Made by a program: the position numbers and the translations under genes. The notes beneath the pieces were generated by a model. The model ran no database searches and was not told the origin of the DNA. It saw nothing but the letters and a program-made list of their open reading frames with translations. Positions 43,356-52,403 of a stretch of 64,000 nucleotides of DNA are shown in pieces (within the stretch, counting starts at the first letter, position 1; every line of letters starts with the position of its first letter). Location of the stretch: positions 1 through 64,000 of the forward strand of contig NZ_ANNU01000023.1 in NCBI RefSeq assembly GCF_000346615.1. Reading direction: 5' to 3'. The stretch comes from Nafulsella turpanensis ZLM-10. GTDB lineage: Bacteria > Bacteroidota > Bacteroidia > Cytophagales > Cyclobacteriaceae.

Positions 43356-44048
43356 TTAATCAGGTAATTTAAGCAGCAATTGAGGGTCCGGGCAGAGCCT
43401 TTTATACTTTTCAAGCTCCGAAGGTGCTGCAACACCCGGAAAGTCGCCGGAATTTCCACCCAAATCCAGAATTAGCTGGAAGTGCAGGTGAGATGGCCAG
43501 TCACCGTTTTCCGGGAAAGGTCCTAACTCTGTAAACGCACTTCCTTTTTCAACCTTTTGACCAGCAGAAAGACTTTTGATGGAGGCCCGGCTTAGGTGCC
43601 CGTATAGGGTGAAAAAGCGCATACCTTCAAGTTCATGAAGTAAAATTATAGTCGGACCGTAATCCCCGAAAGCATCATTATCCTGCAGACTGTGGACCCG
43701 GGCTTCCAGAGGGGCATAAACAGTGGAAAAAGCAGGCGCCCATATATCAATGCCGAGGTGAATGCTCCTGTCTTCACTTCCGCCAAAAACATCACTTCTT
43801 CGATAAATGGCCCTGTTCTCAAGATAACCGCCTATGCCCATTTTGCCACCCTCCGCTTCAATGCTCCTGTTAATAAAATTTTGAAACGCTTGGGTATCTT
43901 TCAAATTAACCTCCTGCAATTCTTGGTTAGAGGAAGAAAGGTCGAGGTGTATTACCTGCTCCCGCTTTTCCGGCCAGTCCAGCACAGCTGAGAATTCTCT
44001 TTGATGTTTCCGGAGGAGGGAGGATAAACTAACCGTTTGATTTTTCAT
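43356..44048 (-). CDS. M23-domain protein without a signal peptide
   Basis: A 230-residue protein. The zinc site is complete: His97-Leu-Gly-Ile-Asp101, His151 (TLYGHLSR) and His187-Leu-His189. It has no signal peptide or membrane segment, so it should be cytoplasmic, which is odd for a family that cuts peptidoglycan. The segments GGYLENRAIYRRSDVFGG, FGDYGPTIILLHE and GDFPGVAAPSELEKYKRLCP resemble the M23-like middle domain of large bacterial aminotransferase/kinase fusion proteins rather than secreted lysins. Substrate unknown. Confidence 0.85.
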   Translation of the reverse strand: MKNQTVSLSSLLRKHQREFSAVLDWPEKREQVIHLDLSSSNQELQEVNLKDTQAFQNFINRSIEAEGGKMGIGGYLENRAIYRRSDVFGGSEDRSIHLGIDIWAPAFSTVYAPLEARVHSLQDNDAFGDYGPTIILLHELEGMRFFTLYGHLSRASIKSLSAGQKVEKGSAFTELGPFPENGDWPSHLHFQLILDLGGNSGDFPGVAAPSELEKYKRLCPDPQLLLKLPD

Positions 44049-44171
44049 GTTTTGTAAAATTCAGTCGGTAAATCTAATAAAAATTGCGAAGCCTTACGTA
44101 TGCTTGTTTTTCAATTCCAACCATTATAGCTTAGACTTCGTCTTTTCGGCAGAAGTATCCAATATTCAAAC

Positions 44172-44918
44172 ATGATGAAGCAGCCTTTATGTTTATTAAT
44201 GACATTATTACTACTCCTGACTGCCTGTAGTAAAGATGAACTAACTAAACCGGTAGAAGTTAACCTGCAGATGTTAATCGAACAGGAAGAGGTGGTAACT
44301 GCCCGTATCAGTGAGAAAAATACGTTAAATGTGGAAGGGGGCCGCTATCTTTTGTCAGGACTGGAGTTTGAAGGATACAGGGAGAGTGGGGAGGATTACT
44401 TTTTCAGTAAAGAATTTGAAGATGGACTGGAAGCTGACCTGCAGGCAGGCAGGCCCTCAGCTGTATTTGCTTTTGATATGCCGCAGGGAGTATACCAGCG
44501 GATTTCCATGGCACTACATATAAAGAAAGCAGAAGTGGATGATGAAAAGGAAGAGGATGATGATAAACCCTTCAATGAGGATGCTTCTCTTATTTTAAAC
44601 GGATATTATACTAATTCCCGGGAAGAGCAAATTCCGTTTATTTTTGTTTATAACTTCGATGATACCTTTGAGTATAGTTTACCTGTAACAGGAGCTGAAG
44701 AGGTGGTTTCAATCAGTAACGGGAGAAATACCAGTGCAAAAATAAGATTCAATCCCTCTTACTGGCTCCAGCAGGTCAATGGCCGAATGCTACAAAGTGC
44801 TAATTTAATTGAAGTGGAAGGTGAACCTACCATCCTTATTTCAGAAAACAGCAACGAGCACATTTTTAGTTTGCTGAGCAGCCGAATCGAAAAGGCCTCA
44901 GATTTAACCTTCGAATAA
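44172..44918 (+). CDS. uncharacterised lipoprotein upstream of the ECF sigma gene
   Basis: A 248-residue lipoprotein: signal with a lipobox ending Leu-Thr-Ala-Cys19. The mature part is predicted beta-rich, with an Asp/Glu/Lys-rich loop (about residues 120-137, KKAEVDDEKEEDDDKPF). Nine bases separate it from the sigma factor gene, so the two are co-transcribed. Its composition and place resemble the DUF4382 lipoprotein downstream, but the motif match is weak. Possible role as sensor or target of the sigma system; not shown. Confidence 0.7.
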   Translation: MMKQPLCLLMTLLLLLTACSKDELTKPVEVNLQMLIEQEEVVTARISEKNTLNVEGGRYLLSGLEFEGYRESGEDYFFSKEFEDGLEADLQAGRPSAVFAFDMPQGVYQRISMALHIKKAEVDDEKEEDDDKPFNEDASLILNGYYTNSREEQIPFIFVYNFDDTFEYSLPVTGAEEVVSISNGRNTSAKIRFNPSYWLQQVNGRMLQSANLIEVEGEPTILISENSNEHIFSLLSSRIEKASDLTFE

Positions 44919-44926
44919 GAAGCTTC

Positions 44927-45484
44927 ATGCCATCACCAAAAGAATTGACAGATGAGGAGCTACTGAAAGGCTGCCTTCGTAAAGAACGGAAGTACCAGGA
45001 GCTACTTTACAGGAGGTATGCCAAGAAAATGTATGCTATCTGCCAGGCTTATGCCCGTGATAAAGAAGTGGCGCAGGATATACTGCAGGATGGCTTTGTG
45101 AAGGTTTTTACTAAAATTAATACCTTTAATCCCGACAATTCTCTCGAAGGCTGGGTAAGGCGTATCATGACCAATACCGCCATTGATTACTTTCGGCAAA
45201 ATAAAAAGCTCGACAGGTTTATTGAACTGGAAGAGCAGCACAGTGAGGAAACCTCTGATGATGCTGTCAATAAAAAGATCAATGTCGATGAAATTCTCTA
45301 CTACCTCGACCGCCTGCCGGATGGTGCCCGCATGATTTTCAACCTTTATGCTATTGAAGGGTATTCTCATAAAGAAATTGCAAAGCAGCTGAATATTAGT
45401 GAAGGCACCTCTAAATCGCAGTTCAGCAGGGCCCGCGGTCTTATTAAAACTTATTTAAGTGGTTTACAAGGAGGTGTGGCATGA
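44927..45484 (+). CDS. ECF-type RNA polymerase sigma factor
   Basis: A 185-residue sigma-70 family protein of the extracytoplasmic-function group. Region 2: YRRYAKKMYAICQAYARDKE, AQDILQDGFVKVFTKI and GWVRRIMTNTAIDYFRQNK. Region 4: LPDGARMIFNLYAIEGYSHK and IAKQLNISEGTSKSQFSRAR, the -35-binding helix-turn-helix. No region 3. The next gene overlaps it by four bases (ATGA), as usual for sigma/anti-sigma pairs. Confidence 0.93.
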   Translation: MPSPKELTDEELLKGCLRKERKYQELLYRRYAKKMYAICQAYARDKEVAQDILQDGFVKVFTKINTFNPDNSLEGWVRRIMTNTAIDYFRQNKKLDRFIELEEQHSEETSDDAVNKKINVDEILYYLDRLPDGARMIFNLYAIEGYSHKEIAKQLNISEGTSKSQFSRARGLIKTYLSGLQGGVA

Positions 45485-46839
45485 AAAAGCAAGATCAGTT
45501 TATCGATTGGCTGCGCGATAAGGTCCTGAACAACCCGCAGGAGCCTCCAATGGAAGCGTGGCAGCAAATTGCCGAAACCCTCGATGTGGAAGATGCCTGG
45601 GAGAATATTGGAGAGGAACTTGATGTGGAAAGTGTATGGGAGAAGGTTGATCAGCGCCTCTACCGTTATGAAAACCTGCAGTTCTTCGAAAGAATAAGTT
45701 ATGGCCTTTCAGCCCTTGCAGCCATTCCTTTACTTTTATTTTCTTTATGGGCGCAGGAGCCTGAAATTGCTCATCTGCAAAACCAACATTCTTTTTTAGA
45801 AGAGAGCCCGGTGGGAAGTGCAGAAGAGGCGGCCGGAGAGCCCATTGTTGATCAGGAACCGAATGTTACAGCCCAGCCAGCAACCCGAAAAACGGCAGAA
45901 AAAAGTAATTCTTACCCCATCCAGACGAAAAAGAGAAGTGCAGCTTCAGAAGCTGAGATTTTTGTGAAGGAACCTTCTGCTTCTGGAAAGAAAGCTATCA
46001 TTGACGGTGGCAAGGTAGCTGAGCCTGAGCAGGAGGCCAGTTCAATTGCTTCAGATAAGGCCAACCTAATGCAGAAGGAGCTTCAGGATGTGAAAATTGC
46101 GGCAGAGGTACCAATGGCAGCCAGAAAGGACCAGGATTTAAGTGTACCCGAAAAAGTAACAGCAGCTATAAATTTAGTTGAAGAAGTGGGACAGGAAGTC
46201 CCTACGGATAAGGCTGTTCTTCCAAAAATGACAGTCGGAATGGGGGCTGCAGCCAAAATATCCTGGTTCATGAATGACAAAACCCGTGAGGCCCTGGAGC
46301 GGGAGTCCCTAACCACGGCAGTACCTGCCGTATACACTGACTTATTCCTTTTGTACGGTTTCCGGATAAATGACCAGATGATGCTACAGGCAGATGTTTA
46401 CCTTTACGACTGGGGTGGACAGCAGTATAAGGAATACCGGAATGGTACTTACGGCAAGGTAGAAAATAAGCTCCTGTACAGGAGCCTTGGTATAACGGCC
46501 CTGCAGCAGGGCCGCAGAGTGGGCTATGGCCGCCATCCACTTTTTGCATACTATCAGGCCGGGATTTACGGCGGGCTGCTACAGGAGGCAAAAGAATATG
46601 CTTTTACCGGAACTGTAGACCGGACGGAGGAATTTAGCCGCGTACACTTCGGTGTTCAGTTTGGCTATGGTTATAATTGGTATGTTCTGGAAAATTTGGC
46701 CGTTTCATATGGAGTACGTGCTCGTCTGGATGTGCTTAATGCATATTCCGGCACTAGTGCCATTCCGGCAAGTTTCCGTAGAACCAGAAATGCTTCACTG
46801 GATTTTAACCTGTCGTTGAAGTATCTCATCGGGAAATAA
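45481..46839 (+). CDS. predicted trans-envelope anti-sigma protein with beta-barrel-like domain
   Basis: A 452-residue protein with four parts. Residues 1-70 are soluble and acidic, with two similar units (LDVEDAW, LDVESVW), fit to bind the sigma factor. Residues 72-90 are one transmembrane segment. Residues about 93-250 are a low-complexity Glu/Ala/Lys/Pro linker long enough to cross the periplasm. Residues about 255-452 alternate polar and hydrophobic residues with many aromatics (YQAGIYGGLLQEAKEYAF, FGVQFGYGYNWYV), like an eight-stranded outer membrane barrel. This matches the topology described for dual membrane-spanning (Dma-type) anti-sigma factors of Bacteroides. No signal peptide is present, as that topology requires. 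Confidence 0.75.
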   Translation: MKKQDQFIDWLRDKVLNNPQEPPMEAWQQIAETLDVEDAWENIGEELDVESVWEKVDQRLYRYENLQFFERISYGLSALAAIPLLLFSLWAQEPEIAHLQNQHSFLEESPVGSAEEAAGEPIVDQEPNVTAQPATRKTAEKSNSYPIQTKKRSAASEAEIFVKEPSASGKKAIIDGGKVAEPEQEASSIASDKANLMQKELQDVKIAAEVPMAARKDQDLSVPEKVTAAINLVEEVGQEVPTDKAVLPKMTVGMGAAAKISWFMNDKTREALERESLTTAVPAVYTDLFLLYGFRINDQMMLQADVYLYDWGGQQYKEYRNGTYGKVENKLLYRSLGITALQQGRRVGYGRHPLFAYYQAGIYGGLLQEAKEYAFTGTVDRTEEFSRVHFGVQFGYGYNWYVLENLAVSYGVRARLDVLNAYSGTSAIPASFRRTRNASLDFNLSLKYLIGK

Positions 46840-46907
46840 AATTTTCCTGAACGTTCCAACTATGTGTAGCAGTAATACGTCTTTCCATCAAACCAACTAT
46901 TAAATTC

Positions 46908-47801
46908 ATGATAAAAGGAAGAATACTTTCAGCATTAACCGCTGCGCTCATCAGCAGTTCCATTCTTTTTTCCTGTTCAGATGATAATGAGTCGCAGGGT
47001 ACCCTTAGCCTGAGTCTTACCGATGCACCTACCGATGCAGAAGATATTGCAGGGGTATATGTTACCATTACTGGTGTGGAATACAGAGCCGAAGGAGAAA
47101 GCTGGCAGCCGCTGGAAAATTTTGGAGAGCCCTACAAAGTAAACCTGCTGGACCTGACAAATGGAGAAACAGCTCTGTTAGGCGACTTTTCTGTTGAAGC
47201 AGGGAATTACGATGGACTTCGTTTTATATTAGATGCCGCTGAGAATGGTGGTTCCGTTAACAATCCTGCCACTTATCTGGAATTTACAGATGGGCGTCAG
47301 GTGCCGCTCTTTGTACCTAGCGGAACCCAAAGCGGGTATAAAGCCAAAGGCACTTTTAGTGTACCTGTAAACGGAACAGTTTTTATTACGGCAGATTTCG
47401 ATGTGCGAAAATCTGTTGTAGAGGCAGGCGCAAGCGGTAAATACCTACTGAAGCCAACCATCAGGTTGGTGGTAAATGAGCAGGCAGGCACAATTAGTGG
47501 CACTGTAGGTGAACTGGAAGAAGGAAAGAGATATGTTGTGTATGCCTACGAAAAAGATGCTTACACAGAGGCAGAAGCAGCGGAGCCTGCTGAGGGAGAA
47601 GCTCGTTTCCCTACTGCAGTGAGCAGTACAGTTATAGCGAGCGATACAAAAAGCTTTGAGCTCCACTTTTTAGCCGCAGGTGAATACCAGCTTGTAATTG
47701 CTGCATATGCAAATGACCTCTTTGAAGAGGTGGTATATGTATCGGAGGAGCTATTGCTGGTAGAGAGTGAAAAAGTAGTAACAGTAGATATTACTTTATA
47801 A
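46908..47801 (+). CDS. DUF4382 lipoprotein
   Basis: A 297-residue lipoprotein with a lipobox ending Leu-Phe-Ser-Cys23. Residues about 32-180 are a DUF4382 domain: GTLSLSLTDAPTDAEDI, VYVTITGVEYRAEGESW, NLLDLTNGETALLGDF and GNYDGLRFILD. The C-terminal 100 residues look like a carboxypeptidase-regulatory or Ig-like fold (GTISGTVGELEEGKRYVVYA). Function of DUF4382 is unknown. Co-directional with the sigma/anti-sigma pair, 68 bases downstream. Confidence 0.88.
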   Translation: MIKGRILSALTAALISSSILFSCSDDNESQGTLSLSLTDAPTDAEDIAGVYVTITGVEYRAEGESWQPLENFGEPYKVNLLDLTNGETALLGDFSVEAGNYDGLRFILDAAENGGSVNNPATYLEFTDGRQVPLFVPSGTQSGYKAKGTFSVPVNGTVFITADFDVRKSVVEAGASGKYLLKPTIRLVVNEQAGTISGTVGELEEGKRYVVYAYEKDAYTEAEAAEPAEGEARFPTAVSSTVIASDTKSFELHFLAAGEYQLVIAAYANDLFEEVVYVSEELLLVESEKVVTVDITL

Positions 47802-47915
47802 TTTTAAATTGTGATGATGATGGAAGGCGTCGGGGAATTTTCTCCGGCGCTTTTTCTTTTTCCAACCATTTGCCACTGGCGTTCGTCTTCCTTACGAAAC
47901 CATAAAGAAGATGCT

Positions 47916-48329
47916 ATGAAATCATTTAACTTCTTTCATGTGGCGCTGGGAGCTTTCCTTTTTCTGGGGTTTATTTCTGTCCTTGATAATGGAAGGGCAG
48001 AGGCAGGATTAGGTATATTCAATTCAATGGAAGAGAAAATCATGCACCATTGGGTTATCGCAGAGGCAATTGATGCGGAAAGTAAAGATGGTTTGGATGG
48101 GGTATATAGTGGCTTAAGCTGGCAGTTTCTTAATAAAGGAGGCTTCGTGGTTTTTAAAGACCAGGTGATTGATCAGACAGGGAACTGGCAGATAAAGAAT
48201 AATACGCTTCAAATAAAATATGATTCGGCTGAGGAAGTGCAGCAATTTACTATTAGCCACCTTGGCCGTAATGAGATGCAGCTAAGTAGCAATAATGTTC
48301 AGTTAAAACTCTTAAAGTTAGACGATTAG
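47916..48329 (+). CDS. lipocalin-like small exported protein
   Basis: A 137-residue protein. The ATG giving MKSFNFFHVALGAFLF was chosen because it opens a signal-like hydrophobic stretch; the longer reading adds 35 non-family residues. The mature part fits a lipocalin-like beta sandwich: WVIAEAIDA, LSWQFLNKGGFVVFKDQ, GNWQIKNNTLQIKYD and LGRNEMQLSSNNVQLKLL. Such proteins are common and functionally unknown in Bacteroidota. Last gene of the 44-48 kb block. Confidence 0.75.
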   Translation: MKSFNFFHVALGAFLFLGFISVLDNGRAEAGLGIFNSMEEKIMHHWVIAEAIDAESKDGLDGVYSGLSWQFLNKGGFVVFKDQVIDQTGNWQIKNNTLQIKYDSAEEVQQFTISHLGRNEMQLSSNNVQLKLLKLDD

Positions 48330-48391
48330 AGCATGAAAAAAGGCTGGGTTTTGTGCAACTAAAATCCTGATGAAACTTTCTCTCTATCGTT

Positions 48392-48430
48392 AAAAAAGCC
48401 TTCCGGAATTTCCGGAAGGCTTTGATTTTT
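48392..48430 (-). terminator. terminator of pckA
   Basis: AAAGCCTTCCGGAA / TTCCGGAAGGCTTT stem; the flanking A6 gives a U-tract for leftward transcription, and a T-run exists on the other side too. Confidence 0.88.
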
Positions 48431-48452
48431 TATCAGAACTCTGACAGGAGCT

Positions 48453-50069
48453 TTACACTCCTACACTGGCCGCTTTTGGAGCTCCGGCCATAATTTCCTC
48501 ATTTGCATAATCGGAGAACTTCTCAAAATTCTTATTAAAGGACTGTGCCAGCTTTGCGGCTTTGGCATCATAGGCTTCTTTGTCTTTCCAGGTATTGCGG
48601 GGGTTCAGGATTTCTGAAGGCACACCTGGGCAGGAGGTAGGCATTGCCACTCCAAATACAGGATGTTTTTCAAAATCGGCCCCTTCCAGCTGGCCTTTTA
48701 AAGCAGCTGTAATCATGGCGCGGGTAAACTTCAGTTTAATGCGACTGCCATCACCATAGGCGCCACCACTCCAGCCAGTGTTAACCAGCCATACATTTAC
48801 CTTGTTCTCATCCATTTTCTTACCCAGCATTTCGGCATACTGGGTTGGGTGTAAAGGAAGGAAAGGGGCACCAAAGCAGGCAGAGAAAGCTGTCTGTGGT
48901 TCGGTTACCCCTGCTTCTGTTCCGGCTACCTTTGCCGTGTAACCAGAAATAAAGTGGTACATGGCCTGACCTTTACTTAATTTTGAAATAGGAGGTAATA
49001 CCCCATAAGCATCACAGGTAAGGAAGAAAATATTTTTAGGCACCCCGCCTACAGAAGGTTCTACCGCATTGTCTATATGATAGATAGGGTAAGCTGTACG
49101 GGTATTCTGGGTTACGCTGGTATTGGTGTAATCAACCGTACGGGTACCGGGGAAAAAGCGGGTGTTCTCCACAATAGCTCCCCACTTAATGGCATCCCAA
49201 ATCTGGGGCTCATTTTCACGGGTAATATCGATGGTTTTAGCATAGCATCCGCCTTCGAAATTGAACACTGCCTTGTCCGTCCAGCCATGCTCATCGTCTC
49301 CAATCAGTTCACGGTCTGGATCTGCGGAAAGTGTGGTTTTACCAGTACCGGAAAGGCCGAAGAAAACGGCAGTATCGCCCTCAGCTCCAATATTGGCTGA
49401 GCAGTGCATGGAGAGAATTCCCTTGTCCTGAGGGAGGAGGTAATTTAATACAGAGAAGATACCTTTCTTCATTTCACCTGCATAGGCAGTACCCCCAATC
49501 AGGATGATTTTCTTGCTCAGGTTTAGGATAGCAAAGTTTTCCTGACGAGTCCCATCCACAGCCGGATCGGCTTTGAATTCCGGAGCACAAATGATGGTAA
49601 AGGTAGGGTTAAAATTTTCCAGCGCTTCTCTTTCCGGGCGCAGGAACATATTGTGGCAAAACAGATTTTGCCAGGCCTGGGTATTAATTACCCGCAGATC
49701 CAGGCGATGTTCGGCAAGGGCACCTGCATAGGCATCGCGAACATACAGTTTTTTATCTGCCAGAAAATCTGTCATCTTTTTATGAAGAAAATCAAAATTC
49801 TCTTCAGAGAAGGGGATATTAATATCGCCCCACCAAACCGTATCGGCAGTCTTGCTGTCTTTTACGATGAAGCGGTCTTTTGGTGAACGACCGGTAAACT
49901 CACCTGTATCGCACATTAAGGCACCTGTATCCGTCAGTACCCCTTCTTTATTAGAAAGGGCCTCTTCTACAAGTTCGGCTGGAGTTAAATTCCAGTGAAC
50001 TTCTTTGGCACGGGAAATACCTGCTTTTTCTAAACCGTTCTGATTGGGTTTAAGTCCGAATTCTTGCAT
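48453..50069 (-). CDS. pckA: phosphoenolpyruvate carboxykinase (ATP)
   Basis: A 538-residue gluconeogenic enzyme converting oxaloacetate and ATP to phosphoenolpyruvate. Seen: TGEFTGRSPKDRFIVKD, the kinase-1a loop GLSGTGKTTLSADPDR, the metal site LIGDDEHGWTD, FEGGCYAKTIDIT and WLVNTGWSGGAYGDGSRIKL. I chose the ATG giving MQEFGLKPNQ: the -7 box at 50120-50127 excludes the longer reading. Normal length. Divergent from the peptide transporter. Confidence 0.95.
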   Translation of the reverse strand: MQEFGLKPNQNGLEKAGISRAKEVHWNLTPAELVEEALSNKEGVLTDTGALMCDTGEFTGRSPKDRFIVKDSKTADTVWWGDINIPFSEENFDFLHKKMTDFLADKKLYVRDAYAGALAEHRLDLRVINTQAWQNLFCHNMFLRPEREALENFNPTFTIICAPEFKADPAVDGTRQENFAILNLSKKIILIGGTAYAGEMKKGIFSVLNYLLPQDKGILSMHCSANIGAEGDTAVFFGLSGTGKTTLSADPDRELIGDDEHGWTDKAVFNFEGGCYAKTIDITRENEPQIWDAIKWGAIVENTRFFPGTRTVDYTNTSVTQNTRTAYPIYHIDNAVEPSVGGVPKNIFFLTCDAYGVLPPISKLSKGQAMYHFISGYTAKVAGTEAGVTEPQTAFSACFGAPFLPLHPTQYAEMLGKKMDENKVNVWLVNTGWSGGAYGDGSRIKLKFTRAMITAALKGQLEGADFEKHPVFGVAMPTSCPGVPSEILNPRNTWKDKEAYDAKAAKLAQSFNKNFEKFSDYANEEIMAGAPKAASVGV

Positions 50070-50119
50070 ATGCTTTTTATGTGAAGTATATATTAAAAAA
50101 TTAATTTCAAACGTTTGCA

Positions 50120-50127
50120 CAAATATA
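50120..50127 (-). promoter_or_regulatory. candidate -7 box for pckA
   Basis: TATATTTG on the minus strand, 50 bases upstream of the chosen ATG. No good -33 element at normal spacing. Confidence 0.5.
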
Positions 50128-50300
50128 ATAGGAAACTTTTACCTTATATAGTCATTAAATAAAATTTGGGCATAAGTGTTTAGAAAATGCTATATTAGCC
50201 TGCCGACATAAAGGCGTAAAATTTGCTAAAACAGAATTACGATTGTAGATTTAACCGTTTTTTAAAATTTTGTTATCAATTTTGATAGAATAACTTATTT

Positions 50301-51749
50301 ATGTCTGATCTAAAAAATAAAATTTCAGGTGGTCATGCGCCAGCTTTTATAGAGCCGCGGGAAACCTTGTTCGGTCACCCTAAAGGTTTGATGGTTCTGT
50401 TTTTTACAGAAATGTGGGAGCGCTTTAGCTATTATGGTATGCGCGGCATCCTGGTTTTATTTCTTGTATCTGAAACAAAAGGTGGTTATGGCTGGACTAA
50501 TGTTGAAGCTTTAAAGCTGTATGGTATATATACGGCTATGGTCTATTTCATGTCCATTCCTGGTGGTATACTGGCCGATAAAGTATTTGGACAGAAGAAG
50601 GCGGTAATTATTGGAGGTTTTACCCTTGTGGCAGGTCACCTGCTGATGGCTTACCCGCCAATATGGGCATTTTATACCGCGCTCTGTTTAATTGTAATAG
50701 GTACAGGCTTGCTTAAGCCTAATATCTCCACCATGGTGGGCGGTTTATACCGGGAAGGGGACAGTCGCCGCGACTCAGGTTTTACTATTTTTTACATGGG
50801 TATTAATGCCGGTGCTTTATTGGCCTCTCTTATAGTAGGTTATGTTGGAGAAGAGTATGGCTGGCACTATGGTTTTAGCCTTGCCGGCTTTGGCATGATA
50901 CTGGGCCAGATTGTATTTATTTGGGGACAGCGGTATTTGAAAGGAATAGGTGAGCTGGATGACAATAAAATTAAGGAAGAGGATAAAATTTTTACCAAAG
51001 AAGAAGCAAAACCAGCGAATGGTTTTATGGGCTTCAGTAAAAATGAGTGGGATCGGATAATTGCCATTATAATTTCCTTCATTATTGTAATTGTCTTCTG
51101 GGCAGCTTTCGAGCAGGCTGGTGGTTTAATGAACCTCTATGCGCTGGAGTATACGGACCGCTGGGTAATGGGCTGGGAAGTACCTGCTGCCTGGTTACAG
51201 GGCTTAAATGCCTTCTTTATTCTGACCCTTGGTGGGGTGGTAGCTGCCATCTGGCTGGCTTTGGCCAGGAGAGGTAAAAATCCTCCTTCTATTTTTAAAA
51301 TGGGTTTAGGTACTTCTATTTTAGGAGTTGGTTTTATTTTTATGGTATTTGCCTCTCTGGAAAGAAATGCTTCCCCTGAAAATCTTTCTTCTTTACAATG
51401 GCTTGTTTTAGCTTATCTCTTCCATACTATTGGTGAGTTAGCACTATCGCCGGTTTCCCTTTCTTTTATTACCAAGGTAGCACCAAAAAGAATTGTTGCT
51501 TCGATGATGGGTTTATATTTTGCTGCCACTGGCATGGGTAACTATGTTGCCGGCTGGATAGGAGTGTGGGCGCAGACGCTCGGAGAACTGGAGGTGTTCT
51601 CTTACATCGCTGGTTTTACCATTGTGTTAGGTATTATTTTGATGTTGCTTACGCGGAAAATCAATAAACTTACCCATGGAGCTGAAGATAACCATGAGGA
51701 GGAAAAAGGAGCTCAGACAGGCCAGTTACTACAGGCAGAAGCATCTTAA
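50301..51749 (+). CDS. POT-family proton-coupled peptide transporter
   Basis: A 482-residue inner membrane protein with 12-14 hydrophobic segments. Family signatures: FFTEMWERFSYYGMRGILV in helix 1 (the ExxER-like proton-coupling motif), GGILADKVFGQKKAVIIGG between helices 2 and 3, FTIFYMGINAGALLASLIVG in helix 5, and ELALSPVSLSFITKVAPKR. Imports di- and tripeptides. Charged hydrophilic C-terminus. Monocistronic, with a terminator at 51768-51803. Confidence 0.93.
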   Translation: MSDLKNKISGGHAPAFIEPRETLFGHPKGLMVLFFTEMWERFSYYGMRGILVLFLVSETKGGYGWTNVEALKLYGIYTAMVYFMSIPGGILADKVFGQKKAVIIGGFTLVAGHLLMAYPPIWAFYTALCLIVIGTGLLKPNISTMVGGLYREGDSRRDSGFTIFYMGINAGALLASLIVGYVGEEYGWHYGFSLAGFGMILGQIVFIWGQRYLKGIGELDDNKIKEEDKIFTKEEAKPANGFMGFSKNEWDRIIAIIISFIIVIVFWAAFEQAGGLMNLYALEYTDRWVMGWEVPAAWLQGLNAFFILTLGGVVAAIWLALARRGKNPPSIFKMGLGTSILGVGFIFMVFASLERNASPENLSSLQWLVLAYLFHTIGELALSPVSLSFITKVAPKRIVASMMGLYFAATGMGNYVAGWIGVWAQTLGELEVFSYIAGFTIVLGIILMLLTRKINKLTHGAEDNHEEEKGAQTGQLLQAEAS

Positions 51750-51767
51750 GCTAAGAAAATAAAAATG

Positions 51768-51803
51768 AAAAATAGCGACTCTCTTAGGGCCGCTATTTTT
51801 TTA
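51768..51803 (+). terminator. terminator after the peptide transporter
   Basis: AAAAATAGCG / CGCTATTTTT stem with a 13-base loop and trailing T-run. Confidence 0.75.
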
Positions 51804-52010
51804 TTCTTTTAGTATATATCCGGTAGGAAAAATAAAAACATTTGGGCAGGAAGGGAGAAGGTAGCTTTAATAATGCTGTTTTAAGTGAAGAATATGTTCT
51901 ATTGCTTTTATATTTTCAGGAAATATACAATATTTAGTACCCTCATCTTATAGAGTGTAGCATAGGCTATGAGATTCGATGAAATTAGTCAAAAATACAG
52001 AACTGCTTAA

Positions 52011-52403
52011 ATGGATCGATTTTTTCTGGAAGGTACCCCTAAAACACCAAAGCTGAGTTTTAACGGAGAAAGCGGCCTGTTTGAAATTTCTGGTCGTTCT
52101 ATTCCTGAAAACTCAATTGAATTTTACCGGCCGGTGCTGGACTGGCTTGACCAGTACATTACCCATCCGGTGGAGCATATTACCCTCATCGTGAAGCTTG
52201 AGTATTTTAACACCAGCTCCTCAAAATGTCTGGTAGATATTTTCCGAAGGCTAGAACGAATGTACCAGCAGGGCACTTATATCCACGTAAAATGGTTCTA
52301 TGAACCAGAAGATGAAGATATGCAGGATTCCGGCCTCGACTTTAAAGAAATTACCCGCCTGCCCCTGGAAATGATTGTGGTAGACGGAGAAACGGATAAT
52401 TAA
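52011..52403 (+). CDS. SiaC-like regulatory phosphoprotein (DUF1987)
   Basis: A 130-residue protein of the DUF1987/SiaC family: GTPKTPKLSFNGESGLFEI, SIPENSIEFYRPVLDWLD and FNTSSSKCLVDIFRRLE. In Pseudomonas aeruginosa, SiaC is phosphorylated on Thr68 by the kinase SiaB, and only the unphosphorylated form activates the diguanylate cyclase SiaD. The equivalent residue here is exactly Thr68, within Asn-Thr-Ser-Ser. No siaA, siaB or siaD gene is nearby. Its stop overlaps the stop of the convergent PLDc_N gene. Confidence 0.88.
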   Translation: MDRFFLEGTPKTPKLSFNGESGLFEISGRSIPENSIEFYRPVLDWLDQYITHPVEHITLIVKLEYFNTSSSKCLVDIFRRLERMYQQGTYIHVKWFYEPEDEDMQDSGLDFKEITRLPLEMIVVDGETDN

